In this document: piece by piece, positions 23,161-35,186 of the stretch
Position numbering within the stretch: position 1 is the first letter of the stretch
How the letters are laid out: each line of letters starts with the position of its first letter
Assembly (NCBI GenBank): GCA_022575985.1
Contig: JAKSXM010000231.1
Location: 23,846,501-23,910,500, forward strand
Direction: 5' to 3'
DNA from: Anagrus nilaparvatae
Lineage: Eukaryota; Arthropoda; Insecta; Hymenoptera; Mymaridae
Length of the DNA stretch: 64,000 nt
Notes under the pieces: generated by a model
Told to the model about the DNA's origin: nothing
The model's input: only the letters and a program-made list of their open reading frames with translations
Databases searched by the model: none
Translations under genes and position numbers: made by a program

Positions 23161-23449
23161 CAAACAATTATACAATAACACTTCACTAACAATTTCCAAA
23201 AAGCGCTTTCACATCCTCAACCCATTAAAATAGATAAATAGAAAAATTAAAATAGTGCAGTGTGTGATAGCATGGGTAGTTGTTGGTGACCTCTGTCACA
23301 ACATCCGTATGGAATTTAAGATGGAGGTTAAACAAATACCAACCATCAACAACCAATATTTTGAAAAAATGAAACCGTAAAAGCAAATTAAGTTCAAAAG
23401 AATTTGTTGAAAGAAATATAAATATATTTTATTTTCATTTAAATTATAA
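23161..23449. other. Spacer, possible SINE tail
   Basis: No gene. It may include the distal part of the SINE-like element; nothing else is recognised. Confidence 0.3.
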
Positions 23450-24480
23450 CTAGCTGATTGGCCTCGCGATGCTCGGCTTAACCAAATAAAAACTCTTGTG
23501 CATTAATTTTTTTATATTTTAATCATATGTAGTTAATTATAATAAATTTAATCATACGTGATTAAAATGCAATTTAATTTTATTTAAAAATGAATGAGAA
23601 CAGAATTAATTTTATACCTCCAAATTTATTAACAAAAAAATTTTATAATTCATATTAAGAAAAAGTTACATGATTATTTATAAATATTTATAACTAATGA
23701 GATATATTTTATAACATAAATAATTATTGATAGTAAATAATAATTGAAAATAAAATATAGTAATGTGCAGTTTTTTTAACAAAATTTTCAGTTTTTTTCA
23801 TAATGTAGACAATCAATATTTGAATATTTTCATTTTTCATATATACATCACAACTGATATTGTAGACAATCAACATAAATATGACTATAGAATGAAATTT
23901 TCATAATTTTTTATTGTTCATAAATAGGACAGGCGATATCCATTTCACTATATGGTGAAATTTTTTTAGCTTTTTCATAAATAAAACAGCCAGCAATATA
24001 GATTGAAAATTTTGAATTTTTTTCATAATGTAGACAGCTAATATAAATTTTACGATAGAGTGAAATTTTTATAATTTTTTATTTTTCAATTAATAGCACA
24101 GCCGATATCCATTTTACTCTATGGTGACATTTTTGGGATTTTCCATATATAAAAAAAAAAAAACAATATAGATTGAAATTTTTGCTGTTTTTTTATATTT
24201 TAGACAATCAATATGAATTTTACTCTGAAGTGAAATATTTATTATTTTTTTTTTTCATAATTAGGACAGAAGATATCCATTTTACTCTATAGTGAAATTT
24301 TTTGGGTTTTTTCATGTATAAAACCGTCAACAATATAGATTGAAATTTTTTCAGTTTTTTCATATTGTAGACAAGGGGCCATTCATGAATCAATGTGAAT
24401 TTTACTATCGAGTGAAACTTATATAATATTTTTTATAAACTTTTATAATTTTTAAAATGTTTTTATAAATAGGACAGCCG
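23450..24480 (-). repeat. Minisatellite, possibly inside a Helitron-like end
   Basis: From about 23760 to 24480, roughly 100-bp units alternate the phrases GACAGCCGATATCCATTTTA and CAATATAGATTGAAATTTTT; the same units build the palindrome arms at 31900-32460 and 36540-37060. At the left edge, CTAG (23450-23453) is followed on the plus strand by GCTGATTGGCCTCGCGATGC. Read on the minus strand this is a GC-rich potential hairpin, a short spacer and CTAG before T, as at a Helitron 3' end. The Helitron reading is tentative. Confidence 0.4.
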
Positions 24481-25237
24481 ATATTACGGCACCCGGTAGG
24501 GTGCGCGACTAAGTTAAGTTACTAAACTTAGAAGCACTAATATACAGGAAATTGAGGTTTCTCTCTCTAATTTTTAGATGACCTTCAAGAGCTCCAAGTC
24601 GAATAGCTCGAAAAGCTCGAATTTCGATTACTATGTGTTCTTCAACACTGGTATATGTATAATAATAATAAAGGAGTATATATAGTAAGAGTATGCATAT
24701 AGGCAGGGAGCCCATACGTTTTAGGGTGACTTACTTGAAACCACTCGGACGGCTTCAAATGCACTATTTGCCACCGAGATAGCGAAATTCTAGACTTTTG
24801 GCCAAGGCTCCATTGTACGAACGGAAAACCTGCTGGTTTCGGAAAGTCACCTAGGTGACCCTCTTGAAACCAGGCTAAACTTTAACACTTTATTCTACAA
24901 AGCTTTTAGATAATATACCCAAAGTTTAGCCTATGCCCCATTGTCCAGAGGGGAGGTACCCCACCCCAAAAATTTGGGTCACCCAGGTGACCAAATTGAA
25001 ACCAGGCTAGATTTTAATACTCGAATCTCATCATCATCAAAGACCTACAGCTAAGGCGATATTACGGAGAAGCTGTCCTGAGCCTCGTAATACGGCCGTA
25101 TTTTAAGTCACCTGGGTGACTCTCTTGAAACCAGGCTAAACTTTTATACATTACTGTACAAAGCTATTTGATAAAGTACCAAAAGTTTAGCCTATGCCCC
25201 ATTGTCCAGAGGGGGCATACAGCCCCCCAAAGTTTAA

Positions 25238-26432
25238 GTCACCTAGGTGACCCAAATGAAACCAGGCCAAATTTTACATACGTTTTCTGTTCACCATAAT
25301 AAACATATATTTAAAATATGGCCTTTGCCAACCTGTCCAAAGGTGTCAAATTAACGGTATTTCGGCCTGAAAACTGCCCCAAAACTCAAATTCCTTATGT
25401 TTTTCTTCCATTTTCTTACCGAATTGAGCTAAATTGATGCAAGGGTTTTAATATCAATAGACAAACTGGTTATTAAATTTTAGCCTAAAAAGAAAGTATT
25501 TAAGGGGGTAATTCAACCCCCCCAAAATTTCAGTCACCCAGGTGACCCAAATGAAACCAGGCCAAATTTTAAATACGTTTTCTGTTCACCATAATAAACA
25601 TATATTTAAAATATGGCCTTTGCCAACCTGTCCAAAGGGGTGCAATCAAAGGTATTTTGGCCTAAAAACTGCCCCAAAAGTCAAATTCTTTATGTTTTTC
25701 TTCCAACTTCTTACCAAATTGAGCTACATTGATATAAGGGTCTTAATATGAATAGATAAACAGGTTCTTAAATTTTAGCCTAAAAAAAAATTATTTAAGG
25801 GGGTAATTCAACCCCCCCAAAATTTTAGTCACCCAGGTGACCCAAATGAAACCAGGCCAAATTTTACATACGTTTTCTGTTCACCATAATAAACATATAT
25901 TTCAAATATGGCCTGTGCCAACCTGTCCAAAGGGGTGCAATCAAAGGTATTTTGGCCTAAAAACTGCCCCAAAAGTCAAATTCTTTATGTTTTTCTTCCA
26001 ACTTCTTACCAAATTGAGCTACATTGATATAAGGGTGTTAATATGAATAGACAAACAGGCTCTTAAATTTTAGCCTAAAAAAAAATTATTTAAAGGGGTG
26101 ATTCAACCCCCCCAAAATTTTAGTCACCCAGGTGACCCAAATGAAACCAGGCCAAATTTTACATACGTTTTCTGTTCACCATAATAAACATATATTTCAA
26201 ATATGGCCTGTGCCAACCTGTCCAAAGGGGTGCAATCAAAGGTATTTTGGCCTAAAAACTGCCCCAAAAGTCAAATTCCTTATGTTTTTCTTCCATTTTC
26301 TTACCGAATTGAGCTAAATTGATGCAAGGGTCTTAATATCAACAGACAAACTGGTTATTAAATTTTAGCCTAAAAAGAAAGTATTTAAGGGGGTAATTCA
26401 ACCCCCCCAAAATTTCAGTCACCCAGGTGACC
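25238..26432. repeat. 295-bp tandem repeat in the left arm
   Basis: Four units phased by the 14-bp palindrome at 25238, 25533, 25828, 26123 and 26418, exactly 295 bp apart. The short open frames starting MTQMKPGQI in each unit are by-products of the repeat and not genes. The right arm has fewer units, one of them fused by an internal deletion near 28010. Confidence 0.9.
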
Positions 26433-26477
26433 CAAATGAAACCAGGCCAAATTTTTGGTTCGCCTAGGTTTACACAG

Positions 26478-27124
26478 GCTTTTATTGAACTTGCCTACAT
26501 TGAAGTAGAATCTGCTCAAAACTTTGAGCAATTCTCAAACAGCTCATTATTCAAAGTGATAGAGGAGTTCACGTGTGCTATCTATGGCTTACAAAATATT
26601 AATTGTGTTAATAACGCACGATTATTTATGTTTTCAAAAGCATATAAGCTTAAAGATTTAAATAAATGCTTAAACATCGATATAACAGGATTTAATGCTT
26701 CTAGAATACCACCATGTAAGCAAGAACTTTACATGCACATTTTAAGGGCATCTTACATATCCAACATTTGGAGAAATGCTCACTTAGCAACAACGATATT
26801 AAAAGATCCAGAGTTGTTTGGATACGAAAAAAAATTTCAAGAGAGAGCGTATTACGACTTTAAATGGTTTCATGGTCCACGCATGCCTAAAATAAAAGAT
26901 TTTATTATTGAAGAAGTTGAAGAGGAATTGGAAGATGATTCAGGTATAAATATATTATTTTTATTGATTTCACAAAAAAATTTGATTTTAATTTAAACAA
27001 AAATAAATTTTCAGGCATAGATTCAGCAGATATTATATATGCTCCGGAAATCGAAGAATTGGATGCAGATGAACTTGATGAGCCAGAAACAATAGAGGAA
27101 TTTGATGAAGAAGATTTTATGTAA
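26478..27124 (+). CDS. Two-exon gene fragment captured inside palindrome
   Basis: Exon 26478-26943 follows a splice-acceptor-like TACACAG (26471-26477) and is in phase 0. A 71-bp intron 26944-27014 starts GTATAA after CAG and ends TTTTCAG; splicing keeps the frame into exon 27015-27124, which ends in TAA. An unspliced reading would start upstream at 26427 in repeat sequence and give an unrelated hydrophobic tail. Features: ASRIPPCKQELYMHILRASY, then YISNIWRNA, a KWFHGP box, and a strongly acidic C-terminus (rich in EE and DE). The LPPC-like box followed by L, H, RA and W resembles a pattern I associate with uncharacterised invertebrate repeat-linked proteins; I cannot name a function. Upstream exons are missing, so it is a 3' fragment of a larger gene, or has been exonised. 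Confidence 0.65.
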
Positions 27125-27450
27125 ATTAACATGCTTAAGTAATTTTTTAAATATTAAAAAATGTCGTTGTTGTAGACAATTCACCTGTATATAATTATAA
27201 AAATACGTGTACTTTTTAAATAAAAAAATAATCAAACAAAATTAAAAATAAGAAAAAAAATTCCATGTATTACCTATTTATTATTATAGATTTTTCTAGG
27301 CCAGAAATAGTAAACACGAAAAAAAATAAATTTCGAATGGATTTGCTTGTTTAAAATAATTCCATTGGGCAAGTTAACACTGGAAGTATTCGCAAAACTT
27401 TATTCAGAGTAAAATAAAAACGCGTGTGAAATTTAACATACAAATTAAGG
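27125..27450 (+). other. 3' flank of captured gene
   Basis: An AATAAA-type polyadenylation signal follows at about 27218-27225, about 95 bp after the stop, which fits a true gene end being carried along. The remaining sequence to the right arm is AT-rich with no repeat partner. Confidence 0.4.
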
Positions 27451-28974
27451 TGGGGGGTGCTGAATTACTCTATTAAGTAGTTTCTTTTTTTTTACTAAAA
27501 TTTAATAACCTTTTTTCTCTTAATTATAAAATCATTGCTTTTTTTATTATTTAGCTCGCCTTGGCAAGAAATTAGAAAAAAACCATAAGATATATATTTT
27601 TTGGGGCACTTTTCAGTCCGAAATACCGTTAATTTGACCCCTTTGGACGGGTTGGCAAAGGCCATATTTTAAATATATGTTTATTATGGTGAACAGAAAA
27701 CGCATGTAAAATTTGGCCTGGTTTCATTTGGGTCACCTGGGTGACTGAAATTTTGGGGGGGTTAAACACCCCCTTAAATAATTTTTTTTTAAGCTAAAAT
27801 TTAAGGACCTGTTTATCTATTCATATTAACACCCTTACATCAATGTAGCTCAATTTGGTAAGAAGTTGGAAGAAAAACATAAAAAATTTGACTTTTGGGG
27901 CAGTTTTTAGGCCAAAATACCTTTGATTGCACCCCTTTGGACAGGTTGGCAAAGGCCATATTTGAAATATATGTTTATTATGGTGAACAGAAAACGTATG
28001 TAAAATTTTTAGGCCAAAATACCTTTGATTGCACCCCTTTGGACAGGTTGGCAAAGGCCATATTTTAAATATATGTTTATTATGGTGAACAGAAAACGTA
28101 TTTAAAATTTGGCCTGGTTTCATTTGGGTCACCTGGGTGACTGAAATTTTGGGGGGGTTGAATTACCCCCTTAAATACTTTCTTTTTAAGCTAAAATTTA
28201 ATAACCAGTTTGTCTATTGATATTAAAACCCTTGCATCAATTTAGCTCAATTCGGTAAGAAAATGGAAGAAAAACATAAGGAATTTGAGTTTTGGGGCAG
28301 TTTTCAGACCGAAATACCGTTAATTTGACACCTTTGGACAGGTTGGCAAAGGCCATATTTTAAATATATGTTTATTATGGTGAACAGAAAACGTATGTAA
28401 AATTTGGCCTGGTTTCATTTGGGTCACCTAGGTGACTTAAACTTTGGGGGGCTGTATGCCCCCTCTGGACAATGGGGCATAGGCTAAACTTTTGGTACTT
28501 TATCAAATAGCTTTGTACAGTAATGTATAAAAGTTTAGCCTGGTTTCAAGAGAGTCACCCAGGTGACTTAAAATACGGCCGTATTACGAGGCTCAGGACA
28601 GCTTCTCCGTAATATCGCCTTAGCTGTAGGTCTTTGATGATGATGAGATTCGAGTATTAAAATCTAGCCTGGTTTCAATTTGGTCACCTGGGTGACCCAA
28701 ATTTTTGGGGTGGGGTACCTCCCCTCTGGACAATGAAGCATAGGCTAAACTTTGGGTATATTATCTAAAAGCTTTGTAGAATAAAGTGTTAAAGTTTAGC
28801 CTGGTTTCAAGAGGGTCACCTAGGTGACTTTCCGAAACCAGCAGGTTTTCCGTTCGTACAATGGAGCCTTGGCCAAAAGTCTAGAATTTCGCTATCTCGG
28901 TGGCAAATAGTGCATTTGAAGCCGTCCGAGTGGTTTCAAGTAAGTCACCCTAAAACGTATGGGCTCCCTGCCTA

Positions 28975-31120
28975 ATATAGTATACTATACACTACTTCTG
29001 CAATCATAGTCATAACGTACATAAATAAATGTTATGGAGTAATATTTTTATTATTAAAAGGTTAATGGAGTATTGTTATGGATATTTTATGGATAGGCTT
29101 GTTATGGATATAAAAATTATTATATTTACTTCTGCACTGGTATCGTTATCGTATAAATAAAAAGAAATTCAACTATAAAGGATTCAAAAATATAACCTAT
29201 AAGTATCATGAAAATCCATTGCTGGAGCAGTGTTTATTCCATTGATAATGTTTTATTCTTATGATGAATGTTTAAAAAGTTTAAAAACTCATTAATTGCA
29301 GAAAACAAGTAATCAATATCTATAAGGTTAACAAGACTCATATCGTATAGTAGCTAATTCCTTTTGAACATTGATCCTAAGAACAAAGACTACTCCAGTA
29401 ATGGATTTCTTGATAATTAAGTAATATTTTTATTTTTTAAATGATGAAATAACTATCTCTTTTTTTTTTAGGTATATGTCTAGCATGCAAATCAGTCAGC
29501 AATAAATAAAAAAAGTAAATAATTAAATGAACAATTTTTTTCTTTTAAGTTTTTAGCTTTTAACTAAGGGTTTCAAAAATATAATTCAGTTCGGCTTTAC
29601 ATTTACAGTCTCATGTGTATCAAAAAATCCATGACTCGTGTTGTGTTTGTTCTTACAATGAATGTTCTGCAGTTTAAAAACTCATTAATTGCAGCAAAAC
29701 AAGTAATAAGTATCTTAGACAGACAAGAAACATTTGGTGTATAATAGCTAAATAACCATCTCTTTTTTTTATATGTGTCCAGCATGCATCTGTCAGTTAT
29801 AGCAGAAAAAAGCACATAAATAAAATAAAAAAATAAATTAAAAATTTTTTCTTTTAGGTTAGAGTTTTTAATTCAGGCTTTCAAGCATATAATATAGTTC
29901 GGCTTTATATTAACATTCTCATGTATTACTTAAGTTTCAAGAAATCCATTGCTGGAGCAGTGTTCATTCTTACGATGAATGTTCTGCAGTTTAAGAACTC
30001 ATTAATTGCAGAAAACAGTTAATCAATATCTAAGATTGACAAGAATCATATGGTGTAATAGCTGATTCCTTTTGAAACCAGAAATTGATCGTAAGAACAA
30101 AGCGACTACTCCAGTAATGGATTTCTTGATAGTTAAGTAAAACTTGAATAAAAAATATTATTCGCATTCATTCATTTTTTTTTTTTAAATAATAAAAAAG
30201 CTATCTCTTTTTTTTCATATGTCTGGCATGCATCTTTCTATTAAAGTAGACAACAATATATAAAAAAATAAAATAAATAAATAAACAATTTTTTCTTATA
30301 AGTTTTTAAATTTTAACTAAGGGATTCAAAAATATAATTCAGTTCGTCATATTCGTAGTCTCATGTATTACCTAAGTATCAAGAAATCCATGTGTTTGTT
30401 CTTACAATCAATGTTCTGGAGTTCAAAAGTAATTAGCTATTACACCAAATGTTTCTTGTCTGTCTATAAGATATTACAACATATGATTCTTGTCAGTCTT
30501 AGATATTGATTAATTGTTTCCTGCAATTAATGAGTTTTTAAACTGCAGAACATTCATCGCAAGAAAAAACACTGCTCCAGCAATGGATTTCATGATACTT
30601 AAGTAATACATGAGAATGTAAATATAAAGTCAAACTTAATTATAAGTTTGAAAGCCACAATTAAAAACTCAAATTTAAAAGAAAAAAATTGTTCATTTAT
30701 TTATTTATTTTTGTATGTGTCTTTTTCAACTATAACTGACTGATGCATCCTAGGCATATAAAACAAAAGAGATGGTTGTGTCATTATTCAAAGAAAATAA
30801 ATAAATAAATTAAGAGTTTTTGTCTTTAAGTAGAGTGTCTCTAAGTTTTTATTTTATAATTAAAGCATTCAAAAATATATTTCAGCTCAGCTTTATATTT
30901 GTAGTTTCATGTATTACTTAAGTATCAAGCATGACTCGTGTTGTGTTTGTTCTTACGATCAATGTTCTGGAGTTCGAATCAGCTATTACACCATTTTAAA
31001 CGGCAGAACATTAATAAACACAATAAATATACTTAAAGCCGGACTGAATTATATTTTTGAATCCCTTAGTTAAAAGCTAACAACTTAAAAGAAAAAAATT
31101 GTTAGTAAGGGGTATAGAGT
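28975..31120. repeat. Cluster of hairpin repeats (MITE-like)
   Basis: No gene. Several roughly 220-bp modules have inverted ends built on AAGAAATCCATTGCTGGAGC: about 29205-29425, 29930-30145 and 30365-30610, with partial modules near 29620 and 30910. Inner shared phrases are ATGAATGTTCTGCAGTTTAA and CTCATTAATTGCAGAAAACA. The modules occur in both orientations, consistent with a small foldback element that inserted or duplicated repeatedly. Confidence 0.65.
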
Positions 31121-31229
31121 AAAATACATGTTGAATATATGAAAGAACCTCATCATAAATTTCTTATCGAGTAAAATGGATCTCGGCTGTCCTATATTAT
31201 ATGAAAAAACGAAAAATTTAAAAAAAAAA

Positions 31230-33805
31230 TTAATATTTCAATGCAATTGAAATTACAACTGTTCTAAAAAACAGGCTATTATTCGAAAAAATTGAAAGTG
31301 GGGTATATTTTTCTAAATTTAATACATATATTTCAATGCTATCGTTGCATAAAAATATTTGAAATTACAAGATTTCTATAAAACCGGACAATATTCGAAA
31401 ACATTTAAGTTGGGTATATTTTGATAAGTTCAATACTAATAATTTAATGCTATTATTGCATAAAAACAATTTAAATTACAACATTTCTATAAAACAGGAT
31501 TGTTTTAGAAAAAAAAATTAAAGTGAAGTATAGTTTCTGCTAAATTCAATACTATTATTTTAATGAATAAAACCAATAACTCAATAAATCGGACTCTAAG
31601 TCTTTTTTTTGCTATTTCTTTTTAAGGAATACATTAAATAAAAAACAAAAAAAAAGCGGCTTTAGAAATGCGTTTAATAAAAACAAAGCATTTTGGTTTT
31701 TATATTTTAATACAAACCATTTTAAGATATGAAGTGATGAAAATGACCAATTTTTGAGTTTTTAAATTTTGTACTTCTTAGCTTTAAACAGTTGTAACTC
31801 TGTGCCGTGAGCTAAAATTAAAAAAAAAGCGTCAACTCTATAGCATTTTTTCCAAGGAGTAATTTGCACCGAAGCTCTTTTGTTTTATATATGAAATGAC
31901 TCAAAAATTTGAATATGAAATAATATAGACATCGGCAGTCCTAAGAATAATAGAAAAAAACAAAAATTTTAAGAATTTAACTGTATAGTAAAATTCATAT
32001 TGTCGGCTTACAATATGAAAAAACAACAAAAATTTCAATCTATATTGTCGGCTATTTGATATATGAAAAAACTCAAAAAATGAAATAAGATAGTTATCGG
32101 CAGTCTTAAGAATGAAAAAAATAAAAATTTTTTTAATTTAGCTGTGTAGTAAAATTCATATTAGCTGTTTACAATATAAAAAAACTAAAAAAATTTCAAT
32201 CTATATTTCTGGCTGTTTTATATATGAAAAATTAAGAATGAAAAAAAAATTAGAAATATTTAACTATATAGTAAAATTCATATTGGCGGTTTACAGTATG
32301 AAAAAACGAAAAAATTTACCATCTATTATGTCGGCTATTTATATATGAAAAAACTCAAAAATTTCATTATGAAATAAGATAGATATCGGCAGTCCTAAGA
32401 ATAAAAAAAACAAAAATTAAAAAAATTTAATTGTATATTGGCTGTTTACAATATGAAAATACTACAAAAATTTACTTGCATGGAAAAAAATGAGGTATTA
32501 CATCCAAATTAAAAAAAAAAAGTACATGGAGATTTTTTGGTGAAAAAAATTTTATAAAAAAAATAGGTCTTAATGTCATACAGGTTGTGAAATACCACCG
32601 GTGACAGTTCTACATACATACATAAATACACTCACACACACTCATACATACTTTTTTTAAAAACTGGTTTTTTAGCATCCTGAGGTCTCAAAACGTGCGT
32701 ATATGTCAAAAAATCAGAAATAAAAATTTTACCTAAAACAATGGGTCCTCTATGAAGAACCAAAATCATAATTATTTCACTCTAGAGTAAAATTAATATT
32801 GATTCTCTGCAATATAAAAAAACAGCAAAAATTTCAATCTATAATGTTAGTTGTTTTATATATGAAAAAACTCAAAAATTTAACCATATAAAGAGTATAA
32901 TGGATAAATGGATTTAATTGAGCTTGAAAATTTTTGGATTTTTAGAAATTTTGGCTTTATTTGCATAAAACAATTTGTATTGGTACAAAAATAAATTCTG
33001 ATTTATACCGTTTTTTGTTTGCAAATCGGCACAGTACAGTAAGTTAATATATCTGAAAATTTTTTTTTGAACAATAATTTTATGATTTGAAGAATCATTT
33101 TCGATATAGTATTTTTCTCTACAGTTAATTTGGGAAATAAGAAATACCCAAATTTATATATATCATTTTACCTTCGATACAAATCAATTAATTAGTATAT
33201 GCAAAATTAATTTTTATGGCCTAAGCTAAGTAAAAATTAAATTCAAGTAAAATTATATTGTGAGATGAAATTTTATGGCCTAAGCTAAGTAAAAATTATA
33301 TTTAAGTAAAAGTATAAACTAATTAAAAGGTAAAATTATAGGGAAAATATAATAATTTTACTAAATTTTAATAAAAATGTTGGTATATTAATTATAAGTA
33401 AAATTTAATTTGTGCAAAAGTATAAATTCCTAATAAATATATTATAACTTTTGGGCCATGAATGTTGTGAGATGAAATTTAATGGCCTAAGCTAAGTAAA
33501 ATTTAATTTGTGCAAAAGTATAAATTCCTAATAAATATATTATAACTTTTGGGCCATCAATGTTTGTGAGATGAAATTTAATGGCCTAAGCTAAGTAAAA
33601 TTTAATTTGTGCAAAAGTATAAATTCCTAATAAATATATTATAACTTTTGGGCCATCAATGTTTGTGAGATGAAAATTTTTTGCCTAAAGCTAAGTAAAA
33701 ATTTAATTTAATTTAAAGTATATTTCAAAATACTGATACTGATTAAATTAATAATGTTTTTAAAACTTTAATAAATTAAAGTATAATTAAAACTAAGTTA
33801 AGTCC
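31230..33805. repeat. Left arm of near-perfect palindrome (2.58 kb)
   Basis: Inverse of 35187-37763. Wherever I compared them the arms agree base for base, including a CA-rich microsatellite module at 32560-32760, and their lengths differ by about one base. Content: 31230-31560 minisatellite related to the 37.8-39.2 kb array; 31735-31885 a module shared with 47455-47610; 31900-32460 a roughly 100-bp minisatellite shared with 23760-24480; 33180-33700 units of about 99 bp containing GGCCTAAGCTAAGTAAAA. No gene. Confidence 0.85.
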
Positions 33806-34326
33806 TGTTGTTTCCTAATCACAAGTTATATTATAACTTTTGGGCCATAAATGTTGTGAGATGAAATTATATGGCCTAAGCTAAGTAAATTTTTATTTCA
33901 GCAAAGTTTTATAGTAAACAGATAATTTTTCTTGTAAAGCTTTTTCACATTGAGCTCACAGGCTGTACTTTAAATATAATTAGCTTATATTATAACAATT
34001 TATTATCTTCAGAAACTGCTTAACTTGCCAGGCCCCTAAATAACCATTTTATCGGCGGAAAATGTATAATGAAATTTTAAAAATCATTTTTTTAGACTCA
34101 TGCCTTTTGGTTAATGTTTTAATTACCTTCTTTTACTTATCATATTATCTTAAAAAAAAAGTAGATTTAAAAAAAAAGGTTTTTTCTAAAAAATTTAACA
34201 ACTATAGGTTTTTCATATGAAGAATACGGTTAATGCGTTTAGATCATTTTTAGATGGCCCTCTACTTATGCTTCTTTTAAAATTTACTAATTTTTCGAAA
34301 ATGTTCTAATTTTTTTGTTAATATAA

Positions 34327-34431
34327 GCCCGTTTTTTTATCTCAAATAAAAAAATTTTTTCTGCTTTTTTTAAGATCAGCAGTTCAATCTAACATCTTTC
34401 TATAAATTAAAAATTTAATTTCTTGAAAATT

Positions 34432-34483
<52 letters not shown>

Positions 34484-34684
34484 TTTGATATAATGATTTG
34501 AAAAAATCGTTAACTAAATACTACATGTTAGGTTTAATAAAAAAAGATACGATTAATTCGTACACCTATCAGTGTTGAGTTAAATAAATCAAAAATTGAT
34601 TTCATTTGTTCGGTTAATCATCGTTAAAGCCTTAAAATTAATTAATTTCATCAATTCGAACGATAAATTCATAAAAAATAATTA
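34327..34684 (+). repeat. 358-bp direct repeat, copy 1
   Basis: Starts GCCCGTTTTTTT and includes a run of about 37 A (34440-34477). Compared with copy 2 (34829-35186) I see only homopolymer-length differences, so the duplication is recent or homogenised. Confidence 0.8.
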
Positions 34685-34757
34685 TAAATTCAGCTTGGAT
34701 GCGTAACAGCTGTATTTGAGATAACAAAGCGTTCCTGGAGGCTGAGAATCTGCGGTC

Positions 34758-34831
34758 CCCCTGGTAGTCTAGTTGGTTAAAACACCAGTGTACAGAACTG
34801 GAGATCGTGGGTTCAAATCCCTCCCAGGGCC
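34758..34831 (+). tRNA. tRNA-like sequence (possible SINE head or tRNA pseudogene)
   Basis: Folds into a credible cloverleaf. The acceptor pairs CCCTGG with CCAGGG; the D-arm reads TAGTCTAGTTGGTTAAAAC; the anticodon stem CCAGT/ACTGG is perfect with loop GTACAGA; the T-arm reads GTGGGTTCAAATCCCTC. The A and B boxes are intact. The loop would give anticodon ACA, which is unusual for a working cytosolic tRNA, and the first acceptor pair is mismatched. The following 358-bp repeat starts exactly at its 3' end, as in a tRNA-headed SINE. Working tRNA less likely. Confidence 0.5.
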
Positions 34832-34934
34832 CGTTTTTTTTATCTCAAATAAAAAAATTTTTTCTGCTTTTTTTAAGATCAGCAGTTCAATCTAACATCT
34901 TTCTATAAATTAAAAATTTAATTTCTTGAAAATT

Positions 34935-34985
<51 letters not shown>

Positions 34986-35186
34986 TTTGATATAATGATT
35001 TGAAAAAATCGTTAACTAAATACTACATGTTAGGTTTAATAAAAAAAGATACGATTAATTCGTACACCTATCAGTGTTGAGTTAAATAAATCAAAAATTG
35101 ATTTCATTTGTTCGGTTAATCATCGTTAAAGCCTTAAAATTAATTAATTTCATCAATTCGAACGATAAATTCATAAAAAATAATTA
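34829..35186 (+). repeat. 358-bp direct repeat, copy 2
   Basis: Directly follows the tRNA-like core and ends where the right palindrome arm starts (AGGACTTAACTTAG). It carries its own A run near 34941-34979. Confidence 0.8.

Larger units (their letters stand above)
24701..28973. mobile_element. Palindromic element with reiterated GTCACCYAGGTGAC
   Basis: Terminal inverted repeats start AGGCAGGGAGCCCATACG at 24701 and end at 28973. The outer 590 bp (to about 25290, and from about 28390) are almost identical. The arms carry the 14-bp palindrome GTCACC(T/C)AGGTGAC at 24846, 24978, 25107, 25238, 25533, 25828, 26123 and 26418 on the left, and 27732, 28128, 28423, 28554, 28683 and 28815 on the right. 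Each lies beside AAACCAGGC. The centre (26457-27450) is unique and carries a spliced gene fragment. Termini of AG...CT recall Mavericks, but no 6-bp target duplication or Maverick gene is seen, so the class is undetermined. Confidence 0.8.
33806..35186. other. Palindrome loop with direct repeats and tRNA-like core
   Basis: 1,381 bp between the arms, with no protein gene. It contains two 358-bp direct repeats (34327-34684, 34829-35186) flanking a 144-bp core with a tRNA-like sequence, and AT-rich unique sequence from 33806 to 34326. Confidence 0.7.

Noticed and set aside
25542..26317. Serial small frames starting MTQMKPGQI
   Set aside because: They are phased exactly with the 295-bp arm repeat and occur inverted in the other arm (27821-28132). 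No sign of protein-level conservation separate from the DNA repeat.
27023..27235. Minus-strand frames over the captured gene's second exon
   Set aside because: Antisense to a well-formed spliced exon; Ser-rich composition results from the acidic coding repeats on the other strand.
24701..28973. Maverick/Polinton based on AG...CT termini
   Set aside because: No matching 6-bp target duplication and no polymerase, integrase, ATPase or capsid genes; the element is only 4.3 kb.
34758..34831. Functional tRNA gene
   Set aside because: The anticodon would be ACA, the first acceptor pair is mismatched, and the sequence is embedded in a repeat; a SINE head or pseudogene fits better. Kept as a tRNA-like feature with moderate confidence.
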